NCBI RefSeq assembly: GCF_029714425.1
Contig: NZ_CP121668.1
Location: 9,073,501 to 9,137,500, forward strand
Direction: 5' to 3'
DNA from: Bradyrhizobium sp. CB2312
GTDB taxonomy: Bacteria; Pseudomonadota; Alphaproteobacteria; Rhizobiales; Xanthobacteraceae
DNA length: 64,000 nt
Below are positions 18,178 to 29,294 of the stretch, one piece after another. The first letter of the stretch is position 1. Each line of letters starts with the position of its first letter. The notes beneath the pieces are model-generated. The model was given only the letters and a program-made list of their open reading frames with translations. It was not told where the DNA came from and did no database searches. The position numbers and the translations under genes are program-made.

Positions 18178-18792
18178 GTGGCGATGGCGAAAGGTGACAA
18201 TGAAGAAGCCGGCAGCGCGCCCCGGCGCGGTCGTCCGAGGTCGATCGAGACCACCAACGCGATTCTCGAAAGCGCCTATGCGCTGATGGCCGCCACCGGC
18301 CTTGCCGCCACCACCATCGACGCCGTCGCGCGCCATTCCAGCGTCTCCAAGATGACGATCTACAAATGGTGGCCGTCGCGCGAGGCGCTTTTGATCGACG
18401 CCTTCCTCCACCACGCCGCGCAGATGCTGCCGCTGCCGCCGGCGAGCGCCGGCAGCCCCGCGGCGCGCACCCGCCGCCACGCCGCGGCCTATGCCGAGGC
18501 GCTCCAGGGCGAATTCGGCAAGGTCCAGCTCGCCGTCATCTCCGAATGCATTTCGAAGACCGGCTCGGCCGGGCTGTTCTACGCCCGCTATCTGCAATTC
18601 CGCCGCGACGCGCTGGTGGAGATCATTGCCGCAGGCCAGAACGACGGCAGTGTCCTGGCCGAAGGACCGGCCGGAGATCTCTACGACGCGATCTATGGCA
18701 GCCTGTTTTACCGCTACGTCTTCGGCATCACGCCGATCACGCCTGGCTACGCGCGCAACCTGGTCGACCTGATCTTGCGGCCGAAAGCCTAG
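18178..18792 (+). CDS. TetR/AcrR family transcriptional regulator
   Basis: 204 residues. The N-terminal helix-turn-helix domain (about 20-68) reads ILESAYALMAATGLAATTID, then HSSVSKMTIYKWWPSREAL, the classic TetR recognition region. The rest is a helical ligand domain. The target is unknown; TetR regulators usually control a neighbour, but the gene ahead is opgC and the gene behind is a convergent histidine kinase. GTG 18178 has GAGGAG 7 bases before it. ATG 18151 and ATG 18184 are alternatives. Its stop overlaps the kinase stop by 4 bases. Confidence 0.9.
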   Translation: MAMAKGDNEEAGSAPRRGRPRSIETTNAILESAYALMAATGLAATTIDAVARHSSVSKMTIYKWWPSREALLIDAFLHHAAQMLPLPPASAGSPAARTRRHAAAYAEALQGEFGKVQLAVISECISKTGSAGLFYARYLQFRRDALVEIIAAGQNDGSVLAEGPAGDLYDAIYGSLFYRYVFGITPITPGYARNLVDLILRPKA

Positions 18793-20474
18793 CGCACAGG
18801 CCTTACCGGCGCCGAGAGCTTGTCGGTGCGATCGCGCTCGGTCATGTCGACCACCGTTTCCATCGGCGCGGTCAACTCATAGACATAGGAGACGTCGGTG
18901 AAAAAGCGCTTGGCGGTGCCGCCGAGCGCCTCGGGCGCGACGCGGTCGAGCAGGATCAGGCCGAAATCGGAATCCGGGCGGCGCGTCGCCTCGCTGGTGT
19001 TGAACTCCTCCCAGCGGAAATGGAAGACCTCGTCGGGCGCCTCGCCCGTCACCGTCCAGTTGGCGGTGATGTGCGGATGCTTGCCGACGAGCGACAGGCC
19101 CTCGTCGGAATGCGAGGCAAGCTCGAAGAACAACAGCGACAGGCTCTGCGCCGCGCGCGCGCTGACCGCGATGTCGGGACCGGTGACGGCGATGCGGTCC
19201 GCATGCGGGATGGCCCGCGCCTCGAACAGGCCCTTCAGCTTGACGCCCTGCCACTGGCTCTCGCTGAGCAGCGAGACCACGTTGGACATGGCGTGGATGC
19301 GGCCGATCAAAAGCTCGCGCGCGACGTCGATGTCCGAGCCGTGACGCAGTGTCCGCGTCACGATCGACTGGATCACCGCAAGGATGTTCTTGACCCGGTG
19401 GTTGAGCTCGTCGATGACGGCGGTCAGCCGGCGCTCGAAGCCGATCCGCACCTGGATTTCGCGGCTGAGCCGCAGATTGTTGTAGGCGACATAGCCGAAC
19501 AGGCCGCACACCATCGCGGTGATGGCAAAGCCGATCGCGGCCACGATGATCGCGGTCTGCTCGGCGCGGCGCGCCGAGTTGGTCTTGGCGTAGTAGCTGA
19601 GCTGCCAGTCACGGCCACCGAAGCTCACCGTGCGCGTCGCCGACGGCGCCGGCCCGTCCGCCGCCGCCCTGCGCGTCGAGACCACGCCCTGGTCGTTGGC
19701 GATCAGCTCGCCGCCTTCCCTGCGCGGATCCTTGAGCGCGACCGAGAACAACGACATGTCGTCATTGGTCAGCATCAGCGAGGCGAGTTCGTAAGAAAAT
19801 GTGACGAAGCCGACCGGCACGGTCGCGCCTTCGGGAATGACCGGAGCTGCGACGATCACGCCGATCGGCCCGTTCGCTTGCAGGAGCGGCACCGGGTCGG
19901 AGGCGACCGACCTCTTCTCGACCCGCGCGCGGGTGAGCATCGCGCTGCGCACCGGGTCCTGATCATAGCTGCGGCCGGGCAGCATCTTGGTCTCATCGCT
20001 GCGCGGCTCGAGATCCATCAGCACGTCGATCGGCTGGGTGAGGCCGGTGATCGGCTTGTCGTTGTAGTCGCGGATCTCAGGCCTCGGGAAACCGGCGGCC
20101 GCGATCGCGGCCTGCGCCGCTGCGAGCTCGTTCGGCTGAAGGCGGGCAACCCAGCCGGCCACAACGAAATCGGTCTTGAAGGCATAGATGGCCGAGCGCA
20201 GCGGCTCCAGCATGCTTGGCTTGAGCACCGATGGCGTGCGGAACAGGCCTGAGGCGACGCGCGCGAGCAGCTCACGCTCGGTCAGCCGGTCCTGAACAAG
20301 GCTGGCATGAACGTCGATCGCACGCGCGAGCGCGATCCGGTCCAGCGCCAGCTCCTGGTCGTGAACGCGATAGGCCGCCAGCCCGGAGAGCAAGGCTCCG
20401 AGCAGAGCGATGAAACCGATGATGAAACCCAGCCGGACCACGCGACTACTCAGGCGAAAGCAGCAGGTCGACAA
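18789..20474 (-). CDS. CHASE-domain HWE-type sensor histidine kinase with a degenerate N-box
   Basis: 561 residues. Membrane helix about 15-36, a periplasmic CHASE-like sensor about 60-285, membrane helix about 295-325, then the HWE transmitter. The phospho-acceptor block DELNHRVKNILAVIQSIV is intact and the WxE region (FHFRWEEF) and glycine box (SDFGLILLDR) are present. The segment that should read HELATNAxKYGALS reads FELASHSDEGLSLVG, so the usual ATP/Mg-binding Asn is missing. It may be a weak kinase or pseudokinase. TTG 20474 is the longest start; GTG 20441 is an alternative. No response regulator adjoins. Confidence 0.85.
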   Translation of the reverse strand: MSTCCFRLSSRVVRLGFIIGFIALLGALLSGLAAYRVHDQELALDRIALARAIDVHASLVQDRLTERELLARVASGLFRTPSVLKPSMLEPLRSAIYAFKTDFVVAGWVARLQPNELAAAQAAIAAAGFPRPEIRDYNDKPITGLTQPIDVLMDLEPRSDETKMLPGRSYDQDPVRSAMLTRARVEKRSVASDPVPLLQANGPIGVIVAAPVIPEGATVPVGFVTFSYELASLMLTNDDMSLFSVALKDPRREGGELIANDQGVVSTRRAAADGPAPSATRTVSFGGRDWQLSYYAKTNSARRAEQTAIIVAAIGFAITAMVCGLFGYVAYNNLRLSREIQVRIGFERRLTAVIDELNHRVKNILAVIQSIVTRTLRHGSDIDVARELLIGRIHAMSNVVSLLSESQWQGVKLKGLFEARAIPHADRIAVTGPDIAVSARAAQSLSLLFFELASHSDEGLSLVGKHPHITANWTVTGEAPDEVFHFRWEEFNTSEATRRPDSDFGLILLDRVAPEALGGTAKRFFTDVSYVYELTAPMETVVDMTERDRTDKLSAPVRPVR

Positions 20475-20741
20475 TAAGCACGGAGCATATGAACGCCGTT
20501 CGAACGGCCATGTGCCGAAACAGGGTGAACCCCAGTGGCGGAGATAATGAAGGAGGAGGCATCAGTACGCAACTTGGGTCGCCCGACAAGCTTAATTCCG
20601 TCCGGCCGATGGTCTGGCCAGGATGGATCTGCCCCGGGCACCGGAGGTAATTAATCGCCGTGTCCGAAATTTGTTCCGCCGGGTACCGTTCTGCCCCAGG
20701 TGTTAACGGCGAAAAGCGCCTGCGTTACGTCGTCGCGTCCG

Positions 20742-21365
<624 letters not shown>

Positions 21366-21404
21366 GTGACTTGCTCTCTCTTGATGGATCGAAGGCCGCA
21401 ACGC

Positions 21405-22127
21405 TCACGAACGGAACAGCCGCGTGTATTGTGTCTCGTGGCGCAGGCTGGCGAGATCGGCGCGGAACGTCGCGCTGCCGAGATCGTCCAGTGTCGCATT
21501 CAGCGATCGATTGGCGGTGGCAGCCACATTGGCTTCCAGCTTCACCAGCACGCGCTGACTGTCGGTCTGGCCGAGCGGAATGAGGCGGCTTGCCGCCGAG
21601 ATCCAGTTCGAGACCAGTGCATGCAGGAAGGCGTGCAGTGTCGGTGCCAGCGCAACGCCGTGCATCGCTGCGACCACGCCGACGGCGACAGGATAGACCA
21701 GCGGCGCACGGCATGCCCCAACCACGGCATCCAGGCCGTCGGCATTCCACGCGGCCCGGGCGATGTCGACGAAGGCGCGCCCCTGCGAGGTCGTCTCCAG
21801 CTGCCGCTCCCGCGACGGCACGTAGGCCGCGGCGAGCTCGGCAATATCGTTCAAGGCGGCATCTTCACCCGCTTCGGCGGCACGATAAGCGTGGACCAGA
21901 AAGGTCGCATCGCAAAAGCCGGAGCCATCGGCGAGCATCGCCTCGAGCCAGTCGGCGAGCGTCGCGACGTCGGTGATATCGCCTGCCTCGACCGCCCATT
22001 CGATGCCGCTGGAATAGGAGAAGCCGCCGACGGGAAACGCCGGCGACAGCCAGGTCATCAGCCGGTATAGCGCCGCCGCCTCGCGCGCGGCAAGGTCACC
22101 GGCACTGGCCGGCTCATTTGTGGTCAT
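21405..22127 (-). CDS. ureF: Urease accessory protein UreF
   Basis: About 240 residues, an all-helical protein that forms the UreDFG complex and acts on UreG GTPase during urease activation. The family core is clear: [31 protein letters not shown], and the C-terminal [13 protein letters not shown]. Its start overlaps the His-coding 3' end of ureE. ATG 22127 (MTTNEPAS) and ATG 22133 ([10 protein letters not shown]) are both possible. The long Thr/Ile/Met-rich extension upstream in this frame is merely the His repeats of ureE read out of frame. Confidence 0.93.
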   Translation of the reverse strand: MTTNEPASAGDLAAREAAALYRLMTWLSPAFPVGGFSYSSGIEWAVEAGDITDVATLADWLEAMLADGSGFCDATFLVHAYRAAEAGEDAALNDIAELAAAYVPSRERQLETTSQGRAFVDIARAAWNADGLDAVVGACRAPLVYPVAVGVVAAMHGVALAPTLHAFLHALVSNWISAASRLIPLGQTDSQRVLVKLEANVAATANRSLNATLDDLGSATFRADLASLRHETQYTRLFRS

Positions 22128-22776
22128 GAGCATGCTTGTGGCCGTGGTGATGGTCTGGGTGGTCGCAATGCTCGCCGTGGTGATGGTGGTGATCGTGACC
22201 ATGGTCGTGCGCGGCATGATCATGGCGATGGTGGTCGTGGCCGTGATGATCGTGGTGGTCGTGACCATGATCGTGGTGGTGATGCCCGTGATCGTGGTGT
22301 GCGTGATCGTGATGGGCGTGATCATCGTGCCCATGCGCATGACCTGCATCGGCATAGGCGCCGCCTTCGGGATCGAACGGCGCCTCGATCTCGACCACAC
22401 GCGCCCCGAGCCCCTTCACCATGGCCTCGATGACGTGGTCGCGGCGGATGCGCAAGGCCTTGGCCATGATCTGCGTCGGCAGATGGCGATTGCCGAGGTG
22501 CCAGCCGACGCGGATGAGATGGTGCGGATCGCGGCCGCGGATCTCGAGCAGCGGCTCCGGCGCCGCGACCACCTCGATCAGCCGTCCGTCCTCCAGCATC
22601 AGCGCATCGCCGCCGCGCAACGCGACGGCGTTCTCCAGGTCGAGCAGGAATTCGAGCCCCCGCGTCCCCGTCATCGCCATGCGGCGGCGGTGCCGATCGT
22701 CGAAATCGAGCACGACGGTGTCCGCTGGCGCTTCCGTGAAGCGGTGCTGTCCCTTAACCTGCGTCGCCCGGATCAT
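22114..22776 (-). CDS. ureE: Urease accessory nickel carrier UreE with a very long His-rich tail
   Basis: 220 residues. UreE hands Ni2+ to UreG/UreDF. The N-terminal peptide-binding domain (about 1-75) and metal-binding domain (about 76-145, with [10 protein letters not shown] holding the conserved dimer His) are normal. Residues 146-220 form a tail of 75 residues with 42 histidines, almost all in HD, HH and GH units with one Cys. Klebsiella-type tails are far shorter. The tail could store or buffer nickel. The repetitive DNA also creates long spurious frames on both strands. Confidence 0.95.
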   Translation of the reverse strand: MIRATQVKGQHRFTEAPADTVVLDFDDRHRRRMAMTGTRGLEFLLDLENAVALRGGDALMLEDGRLIEVVAAPEPLLEIRGRDPHHLIRVGWHLGNRHLPTQIMAKALRIRRDHVIEAMVKGLGARVVEIEAPFDPEGGAYADAGHAHGHDDHAHHDHAHHDHGHHHHDHGHDHHDHHGHDHHRHDHAAHDHGHDHHHHHGEHCDHPDHHHGHKHAHDHK

Positions 22777-22791
22777 TTCGCTTCTACCCTG

Positions 22792-23091
22792 TTACCGTAC
22801 TTCGACCTTCTCGGGCGTGATCACCTCGATCTTCGGTGGCGCCGTGAAGCACTTCACCGCGACGCGGCCGAATGTCTTCATGTGCTCCATGCCGCGATGC
22901 GGCACCAGCGCCTCGGCATTCTCCCACTGCTCGACGAACACCATCTTGCTGGGATCGGTGACGCTCTCGTGCAAATCATAGGCGATATTGCCGGGCTCCT
23001 TCCGCGTCTCCTTGATGCAGGCGGTGGCGGCTGCAATGAATTCGGCGCGCGTCTCGGGCTTGATGGTCAGGGTGGCAACGACGTAGATCAC
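22792..23091 (-). CDS. ABM-domain (YgiN-like) putative quinol monooxygenase
   Basis: 99 residues, a single antibiotic-biosynthesis-monooxygenase fold: MIYVVATLTIKPETRAEF, then KEPGNIAYDLHESVTDP, FVEQWENAEAL and HMKTF. Such small dimeric ferredoxin-like proteins act as quinol monooxygenases or haem-type enzymes, or have unknown roles. The GTG start (23091) has GGGAGGA 7 bases before it. It lies between ureC and ureE in the same direction (15 bases from ureE), an unusual passenger in a urease operon. No urease-related role is known to me. Confidence 0.88.
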   Translation of the reverse strand: MIYVVATLTIKPETRAEFIAAATACIKETRKEPGNIAYDLHESVTDPSKMVFVEQWENAEALVPHRGMEHMKTFGRVAVKCFTAPPKIEVITPEKVEVR

Positions 23092-23221
23092 GAGAAATCC
23101 TCCCGGCTTTTCTTCTAAAAGGTTGCGATACCGGGCGGGACATTAGACCAGGCGGGATCGAACGCAAAACCCGAAAAGCCGTCCCCGGATATGTTCCGGG
23201 GACATGCGTTGAGCCGCTATT

Positions 23222-24933
<1,712 letters not shown>

Positions 24934-24937
<4 letters not shown>

Positions 24938-25506
24938 TTTGAAGCCTTTGGTCTGTCAGAGGGCTTTCGGCACGCCGATTGAAATTCTGCTATTTTGTCG
25001 AGGCCGGATTTGATGCCACCCTGAATTGGAGCACCGCCGATCTTGAACTTGAAAATGCCGGTCTTCCTAAACAAGTCGAATGCCGGCGTATCCGCGCTGA
25101 TCTGGAAGCTGTAACCCCATCCACTGGCGTCCGAACTGGTTATGGCATCGAGGGAGGATTTCTCAGGTCCAGGACTGAGCTCCACGGTCGGATAGCCATC
25201 ATCGAGAACCAGTTTGGCAATCGCGGCGCGCTCGCTCTTGTCCTTGATGTCCTTGTCGACCTTCACGAGGTCGGATCCGGCTTTGCACTCGAAGTGCAAA
25301 TAGCCGATCGCATCGGTCGCCTCGTTGGTGTCCGCCGTGTAGAGCATCAACGCGTCGCCGGTCAGTTTTACCAGACGCCACTCGACTTCATGTGCAATGA
25401 CGGCGCCGGAGGTCCAGCCGAGGATCAACGGGCTCAGAACGAGGGAGTTGACAACCCGACGGATGCCAGAGGCTTGTCCCACAACTCGATTCTTCCTCGC
25501 GCTCAC
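24934..25506 (-). CDS. Unrecognised exported protein inside the urease operon
   Basis: 190 residues, starting at a GTG that overlaps the TGA of the HD gene (GTGA); AGCGAGGG precedes it. A signal-peptide-like stretch ([21 protein letters not shown]) runs to about residue 38, then [20 protein letters not shown] and a soluble mixed domain with two cysteines (FECKAG and QSACRK) that could pair. I do not recognise the family. Being coupled on both sides (to the HD gene and to ureC), it is clearly part of the operon. A periplasmic role is inferred only from the signal peptide. Confidence 0.8.
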
Positions 25507-26042
25507 AGCAAAGCCCTCGCTGCTTTCACGGTATCGTCGAATTTGGTGTCGAGCCATGGATTGCCGCCGCGACAGCCGGCGACGACCTGCTCGGCCCAGC
25601 CGGTGTAGTCGGCGAGGTCCTCGCGCTCCTCGTTGGTCGGATCGGACTGAATCCGCGCGCCGATATTGCTGACCTTGTCGGCGATCTTGATCAGCTTGGC
25701 GCCCGGAGATTTGTGCGGAGCGTCCTCGATCTGCTTCTGCCGCCGCTCGGCTTTCGGCAGGCTCATGTCGTCGGTGCATTCGACGACGAGCGAGGCGACA
25801 CGCTCGGAGAATGTCTGCGCGAGCTCCTCGCGTGTGGTGTCGGTGTCCTCGATCGCATCGTGCAGCCAGCCTGCCGCGACCAGCTCGGCATCGGCGCCGT
25901 CGGTCGCGCTCGCAAGCAGGTTCGCGACCTCTGCGAGATGATTGATATAGGGCTCGTTGCCGCGCCCCTTGCGCGCCATGCCGTTGTGGCGGCGCGCAGC
26001 GAATTCAGCAGCTTCGGAGATGAGGCGGATTGGCGACAGCAT
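25503..26042 (-). CDS. MESH1/HDDC3-like small alarmone hydrolase (HD domain)
   Basis: 179 residues, a single HD domain close to the metazoan MESH1 and bacterial small alarmone hydrolases, which remove the 3'-pyrophosphate of (p)ppGpp. Metal-binding residues are in place: His35 (PYINHLAEV), His61-Asp62 (GWLHDAIEDTDTT) and Asp122 (KLIKIADKVSN), the same numbers as I recall for human MESH1. The stretch TDDMSLPKAERRQKQIE followed by SPGAKL is also characteristic. There is no synthetase domain. ATG 26042 has GGAGGAG before it. It lies between ureB and ureC, coupled to the next gene. Confidence 0.88.
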   Translation of the reverse strand: MLSPIRLISEAAEFAARRHNGMARKGRGNEPYINHLAEVANLLASATDGADAELVAAGWLHDAIEDTDTTREELAQTFSERVASLVVECTDDMSLPKAERRQKQIEDAPHKSPGAKLIKIADKVSNIGARIQSDPTNEEREDLADYTGWAEQVVAGCRGGNPWLDTKFDDTVKAARALL

Positions 26043-26107
26043 GCTTAATGCTCCTCCAGACCGTTGGGCGCAACATGCCACATCACTCCCGTCGGAGTGC
26101 ACAGCAT

Positions 26108-26148
26108 ACCCCTCTCCCCAACCCTCCCCCGCAAGGGGGGAGGAAGCC
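26108..26148. repeat. GC-rich dispersed repeat between the HD gene and ureB
   Basis: CCCTCTCCCC ... CCCTCCCCCGCAAGGGGGGAGG, same family as the pair at 713-857. It forms a hairpin inside the operon, in the 157-base ureB-HD gap. Confidence 0.8.
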
Positions 26149-26199
26149 CGACCGGCGTGCTCACCTCACTGTGCATCACGGCACTCATCTCGGCTTACG

Positions 26200-26505
26200 T
26201 CACAGCTTCCCCATGACGTCGCCGCGGAAGCCGTAGATGGTCTTCTTGCCGGCCATCGCGACGAGCTGGACGTCGCGGGTCTGGCCGGGTTCGAAGCGGA
26301 CGGCGGTGCCGGCGGCGATGTCGAGGCGCATGCCGCGGGCTTTCTTGCGGTCGAACTTCAGCGCCGGGTTGGTCTCGAAGAAATGGTAGTGCGAGCCGAC
26401 CTGGATCGGCCGGTCGCCGGTGTTGGCGACCGTCAGCGTCACGGTCTTGCGGCCGGCATTGAGCTCGATCTCGCCGTCCTGGATGAAGAGTTCGCCGGGG
26501 ATCAT
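26200..26505 (-). CDS. ureB: Urease subunit beta
   Basis: 101 residues, the stand-alone beta subunit typical of bacteria with three-chain urease. Diagnostic: [19 protein letters not shown] at the start, [19 protein letters not shown] and the [12 protein letters not shown] end. The ATG 26505 is the real start; the frame runs on into an upstream repeat. It has a ribosome site of modest quality (GACGAGGTAG). Confidence 0.97.
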   Translation of the reverse strand: MIPGELFIQDGEIELNAGRKTVTLTVANTGDRPIQVGSHYHFFETNPALKFDRKKARGMRLDIAAGTAVRFEPGQTRDVQLVAMAGKKTIYGFRGDVMGKL

Positions 26506-26531
26506 GTCTGCTACCTCGTCTTGCTCCGCCG

Positions 26532-26617
26532 CGTCATGGCCGGGCTTGTCCTGGCCATCCACGTAGCGCCACCTGGTTCGAAGGTCGTGGATGCCCGGGA
26601 CAAGCCCGGGCATGACG
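26532..26617. repeat. REP-like inverted repeat between ureA and ureB
   Basis: 32-base arms: CGTCATGGCCGGGCTTG ... (26532-26563) facing ... CAAGCCCGGGCATGACG (26586-26617), with a 22-base loop. A strong hairpin inside the operon could shift the balance of the two mRNA parts. Confidence 0.85.
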
Positions 26618-26638
26618 TCGTTGATACGATGTCGCGCC

Positions 26639-26941
26639 TCACCTGATCGGCTCGTGCACGGTGACGAGCTTGGTGCCGTCCGGAAAGGTCGCCTCGACCT
26701 GGATGTCGTGGATCATCTCGGGAATGCCCGGCATCACCTGGTCGCGGGTGAGCACCTGCGCGCCGGATTGCATCAACTCGGCGACGGTGCGGCCGTCGCG
26801 CGCGCCCTCGAGAATGAAATCGGAGATGATCGCGATCGCCTCCGGATGGTTGAGCTTGACGCCGCGATCCAGCCGGCGCCGGGCCACGATGGCGGCCATC
26901 GAGATCAGAAGCTTGTCCTTTTCGCGGGGAGACAGGTTCAT
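26639..26941 (-). CDS. ureA: Urease subunit gamma
   Basis: 100 residues, the normal gamma-subunit length: [17 protein letters not shown] at the start, [39 protein letters not shown] and the terminal [11 protein letters not shown]. Assembles with UreB and UreC. It is 23 bases downstream of ureD. Confidence 0.97.
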   Translation of the reverse strand: MNLSPREKDKLLISMAAIVARRRLDRGVKLNHPEAIAIISDFILEGARDGRTVAELMQSGAQVLTRDQVMPGIPEMIHDIQVEATFPDGTKLVTVHEPIR

Positions 26942-26964
26942 GAAAATCTCTTCCGTTCAACGCA

Positions 26965-27795
26965 TCAATTCAACCAGAGCCGCGGCAAGGCGGCACCGGT
27001 GCGCGCCAGCACGGCCATCATGTCGTCGCGCAAACGCGCCGCATCTTGGGCACAGAACCGCGCCATTGCAAAGCCATTCCAGGCGGAGATTCCGACCTCG
27101 CCGGAGAATGAATCCGAGGCCGCGCGGATTTTTTCGACCAGGGCCTCATCGCCAGGGACGATCAGCGCCGTGCCGATCGCGGCGCCGCCTTTGGCGATGG
27201 CGGACCGGCCAAGTTTGGCGCCGATATCGCCGTCGAGCCTGACGGTCTCGGCGAACACCAGCCTGCCGCCGCGGCGTAGCCGCCAGCGGTCGACGAACTC
27301 GCCTTGCTCCATCCGCTCGCCCATCGCGGTGCGGCCGAATACGACAATTTCACAAAGCAGGAGCGAAGCGGCCTCGTCGAGCTCGATGTCGAAACGGCGA
27401 TGGACCCGGGCGCGATCGAACAGGATCGTCTCCTGGGGCAGCCAGGCAAGATGCGCGCCTGCGGCGACCTTCAAGCCGATATTGAGCTGCGCCGCTGCGC
27501 CGGGCGCGCGATAGACCTTTTCAGCGGCCGCCGTGGTCAACGTCAGACGTGCAGCGTCGGCGGCCGAGATCTCGATATCAAAACGATCGCCGCCGGCAAC
27601 CCCGCCGGCCGTGTTGACGAACACGCCGGACAGCCCCTCGCCTTCTGGTGACGGAAACCGTACGCGCAGCGAGCCGGATTCATGCAAGGCGCCGCGCCGC
27701 GTGACGCCATCGCGGGCATGCACGTCGAAGCGCACCGCGCCGCGGGCGCGGTTCGCTTCGAAAACTCCTGATGTGACTGATAGCTCGCTGCGCAT
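26965..27795 (-). CDS. ureD: Urease accessory protein UreD
   Basis: 276 residues. UreD forms the scaffold that binds apo-urease and channels Ni from UreG. Typical blocks: VFVNTAGGVAGGDRFDI, LTTAAAEKVYRA, HLAWLPQETILFDRARV, and FAETVRLDGD. It starts 34 bases after urtE, so the transport and enzyme parts form one run of genes. Confidence 0.95.
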   Translation of the reverse strand: MRSELSVTSGVFEANRARGAVRFDVHARDGVTRRGALHESGSLRVRFPSPEGEGLSGVFVNTAGGVAGGDRFDIEISAADAARLTLTTAAAEKVYRAPGAAAQLNIGLKVAAGAHLAWLPQETILFDRARVHRRFDIELDEAASLLLCEIVVFGRTAMGERMEQGEFVDRWRLRRGGRLVFAETVRLDGDIGAKLGRSAIAKGGAAIGTALIVPGDEALVEKIRAASDSFSGEVGISAWNGFAMARFCAQDAARLRDDMMAVLARTGAALPRLWLN

Positions 27796-27829
27796 CCGCC
27801 TCCCCAGCCGGTCGCGGCAAATTTCCGGG

Positions 27830-28525
27830 CTACAGCGCCATCTGGCGGCTGATCTCGCTCGGGTCGAGATTGGAGCGGTCGCAAGTGAACTTCACCGCGC
27901 CGCGATCCATCACGGCAAAACTGTCGCCGAGTTCGCAGGCAAAGTCGAGATATTGTTCGACCAGCACGATGGCGATGTTGCCGAGGTTGCGGAGATACGA
28001 GATGGCGCGGCCGATGTCCTTGATGATCGAGGGCTGGATGCCCTCGGTCGGCTCGTCGAGCAGCAGCAGTTTTGGCCGCATCACCAGCGCGCGGCCGATC
28101 GCGAGCTGCTGCTGCTGGCCGCCGGAGAGGTCGCCGCCGCGGCGGCCGAGCATGGATTGCAACACCGGAAACAGCGAGAACACGTCGTCCGGAATGTGCT
28201 TGTCCTCGCGCTTCAGCGGGCCGAAGCCGGTCTTGAGGTTCTCCTCGACCGTCAAAAGCGGAAAGATCTCGCGGCCCTGTGGCACGAAGCCGATGCCCTT
28301 GCGAGCGCGCTCATAGGGTTTGAGGCCGGTGATGTCGCTGCCGTCGAGCACGATCGCACCCGAGGAGATCGGGTACTGCCCGACTATGGCGCGCAGCAGC
28401 GAGGTCTTGCCGACGCCGTTGCGACCGAGCACGCAGGTCACCTTGCCGGGCTCGGCCGAAATCGAGACGCCGCGCAGCGCCTGCGCCGCGCCGTAGAACA
28501 GGTTGATGTCCTTGACCTCAAGCAT
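27830..28525 (-). CDS. urtE: Urea ABC transporter ATPase UrtE
   Basis: 231 residues, the second, LivF-like ATPase of the urea importer. Walker A GRNGVGKTSL (about 35-44), signature LSGGQQQQLAIGRAL, Walker B LLLLDEPTEGIQPSI, and the switch His-like position at VEQY. The IQPSI following Walker B is typical of UrtE. Starts 3 bases after urtD. Confidence 0.95.
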   Translation of the reverse strand: MLEVKDINLFYGAAQALRGVSISAEPGKVTCVLGRNGVGKTSLLRAIVGQYPISSGAIVLDGSDITGLKPYERARKGIGFVPQGREIFPLLTVEENLKTGFGPLKREDKHIPDDVFSLFPVLQSMLGRRGGDLSGGQQQQLAIGRALVMRPKLLLLDEPTEGIQPSIIKDIGRAISYLRNLGNIAIVLVEQYLDFACELGDSFAVMDRGAVKFTCDRSNLDPSEISRQMAL

Positions 28526-28528
28526 CGC

Positions 28529-29290
28529 TCAGCGTCCCAGATAGACTTCGATGACCCGCTCGTTGGACGAGACCTGGTCGATGGTTCCTTCCGCGAGCAC
28601 GGTGCCCTCGTGCAGGCAGGTGACCTTGACGCCGAGCTCGCGCACGAAGGTCATGTCGTGCTCGACGACCATCACGGTGTGGGTCTTGTTGATCTCTTTC
28701 AGGAGCTCGGCGGTGAGATGCGTCTCGACATCGGTCATTCCCGCGACGGGCTCGTCGACGAGGAGCAGCTTCGGATCCTGCGCCAGCAGCATGCCGATCT
28801 CGAGCCATTGCTTCTGGCCGTGGCTGAGGCTGCCAGCGAGGCGGTTGCGCGCGTCGGTGAGGCGGATCGTCTCCAACACCTTGTCGATGCGCTCGGATTC
28901 CGCCTTGCTGCCGCGCCAGAACAACGTGCCCTTGACGCTGTGGTCGACATTGAGCGCCAACAGCAGATTGTCCTGCACGGTCTGGCTCTCGAATACGGTC
29001 GGCTTCTGGAATTTGCGGCCGATACCGAGCTCGGCGATGCGGGTCTCGTCGAGCCGCGTCAAATCGGTGACGCCGTCGAACAGCACGGTGCCCTCGTCCG
29101 GCTTGGTCTTGCCGGTGATGATGTCCATCATCGTGGTCTTGCCGGCGCCGTTCGGGCCGATGATGGCGCGCATCTCGCCGGGCCCGAGCGTCAGCGACAA
29201 ATTGTTGATGGCGTGGAAGCCGTCGAACGAGACGTGCACGCCGTCCAGGTAAAGCATCGCGGAAGTCGCGCGGGTGTCCATGACGTTCAT
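28529..29290 (-). CDS. urtD: Urea ABC transporter ATPase UrtD
   Basis: 253 residues, LivG-like. Walker A GPNGAGKTTMMDIITGKTKP, signature LSHGQKQWLEIGMLL (the SHGQ variant is usual for UrtD), Walker B LLLVDEPVAGMT and the His switch VVEHDM. It sits 4 bases from urtC. A shorter start at MDTRATS is possible. Confidence 0.95.
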   Translation of the reverse strand: MNVMDTRATSAMLYLDGVHVSFDGFHAINNLSLTLGPGEMRAIIGPNGAGKTTMMDIITGKTKPDEGTVLFDGVTDLTRLDETRIAELGIGRKFQKPTVFESQTVQDNLLLALNVDHSVKGTLFWRGSKAESERIDKVLETIRLTDARNRLAGSLSHGQKQWLEIGMLLAQDPKLLLVDEPVAGMTDVETHLTAELLKEINKTHTVMVVEHDMTFVRELGVKVTCLHEGTVLAEGTIDQVSSNERVIEVYLGR

Positions 29291-29294
29291 CGCG

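Noticed and set aside
22120..23118. Long plus-strand frame rich in Val, Met and Ile opposite ureE and the ABM gene
   Set aside because: It is the antisense of the His/Asp repeat of ureE; no ribosome site and no sensible protein.
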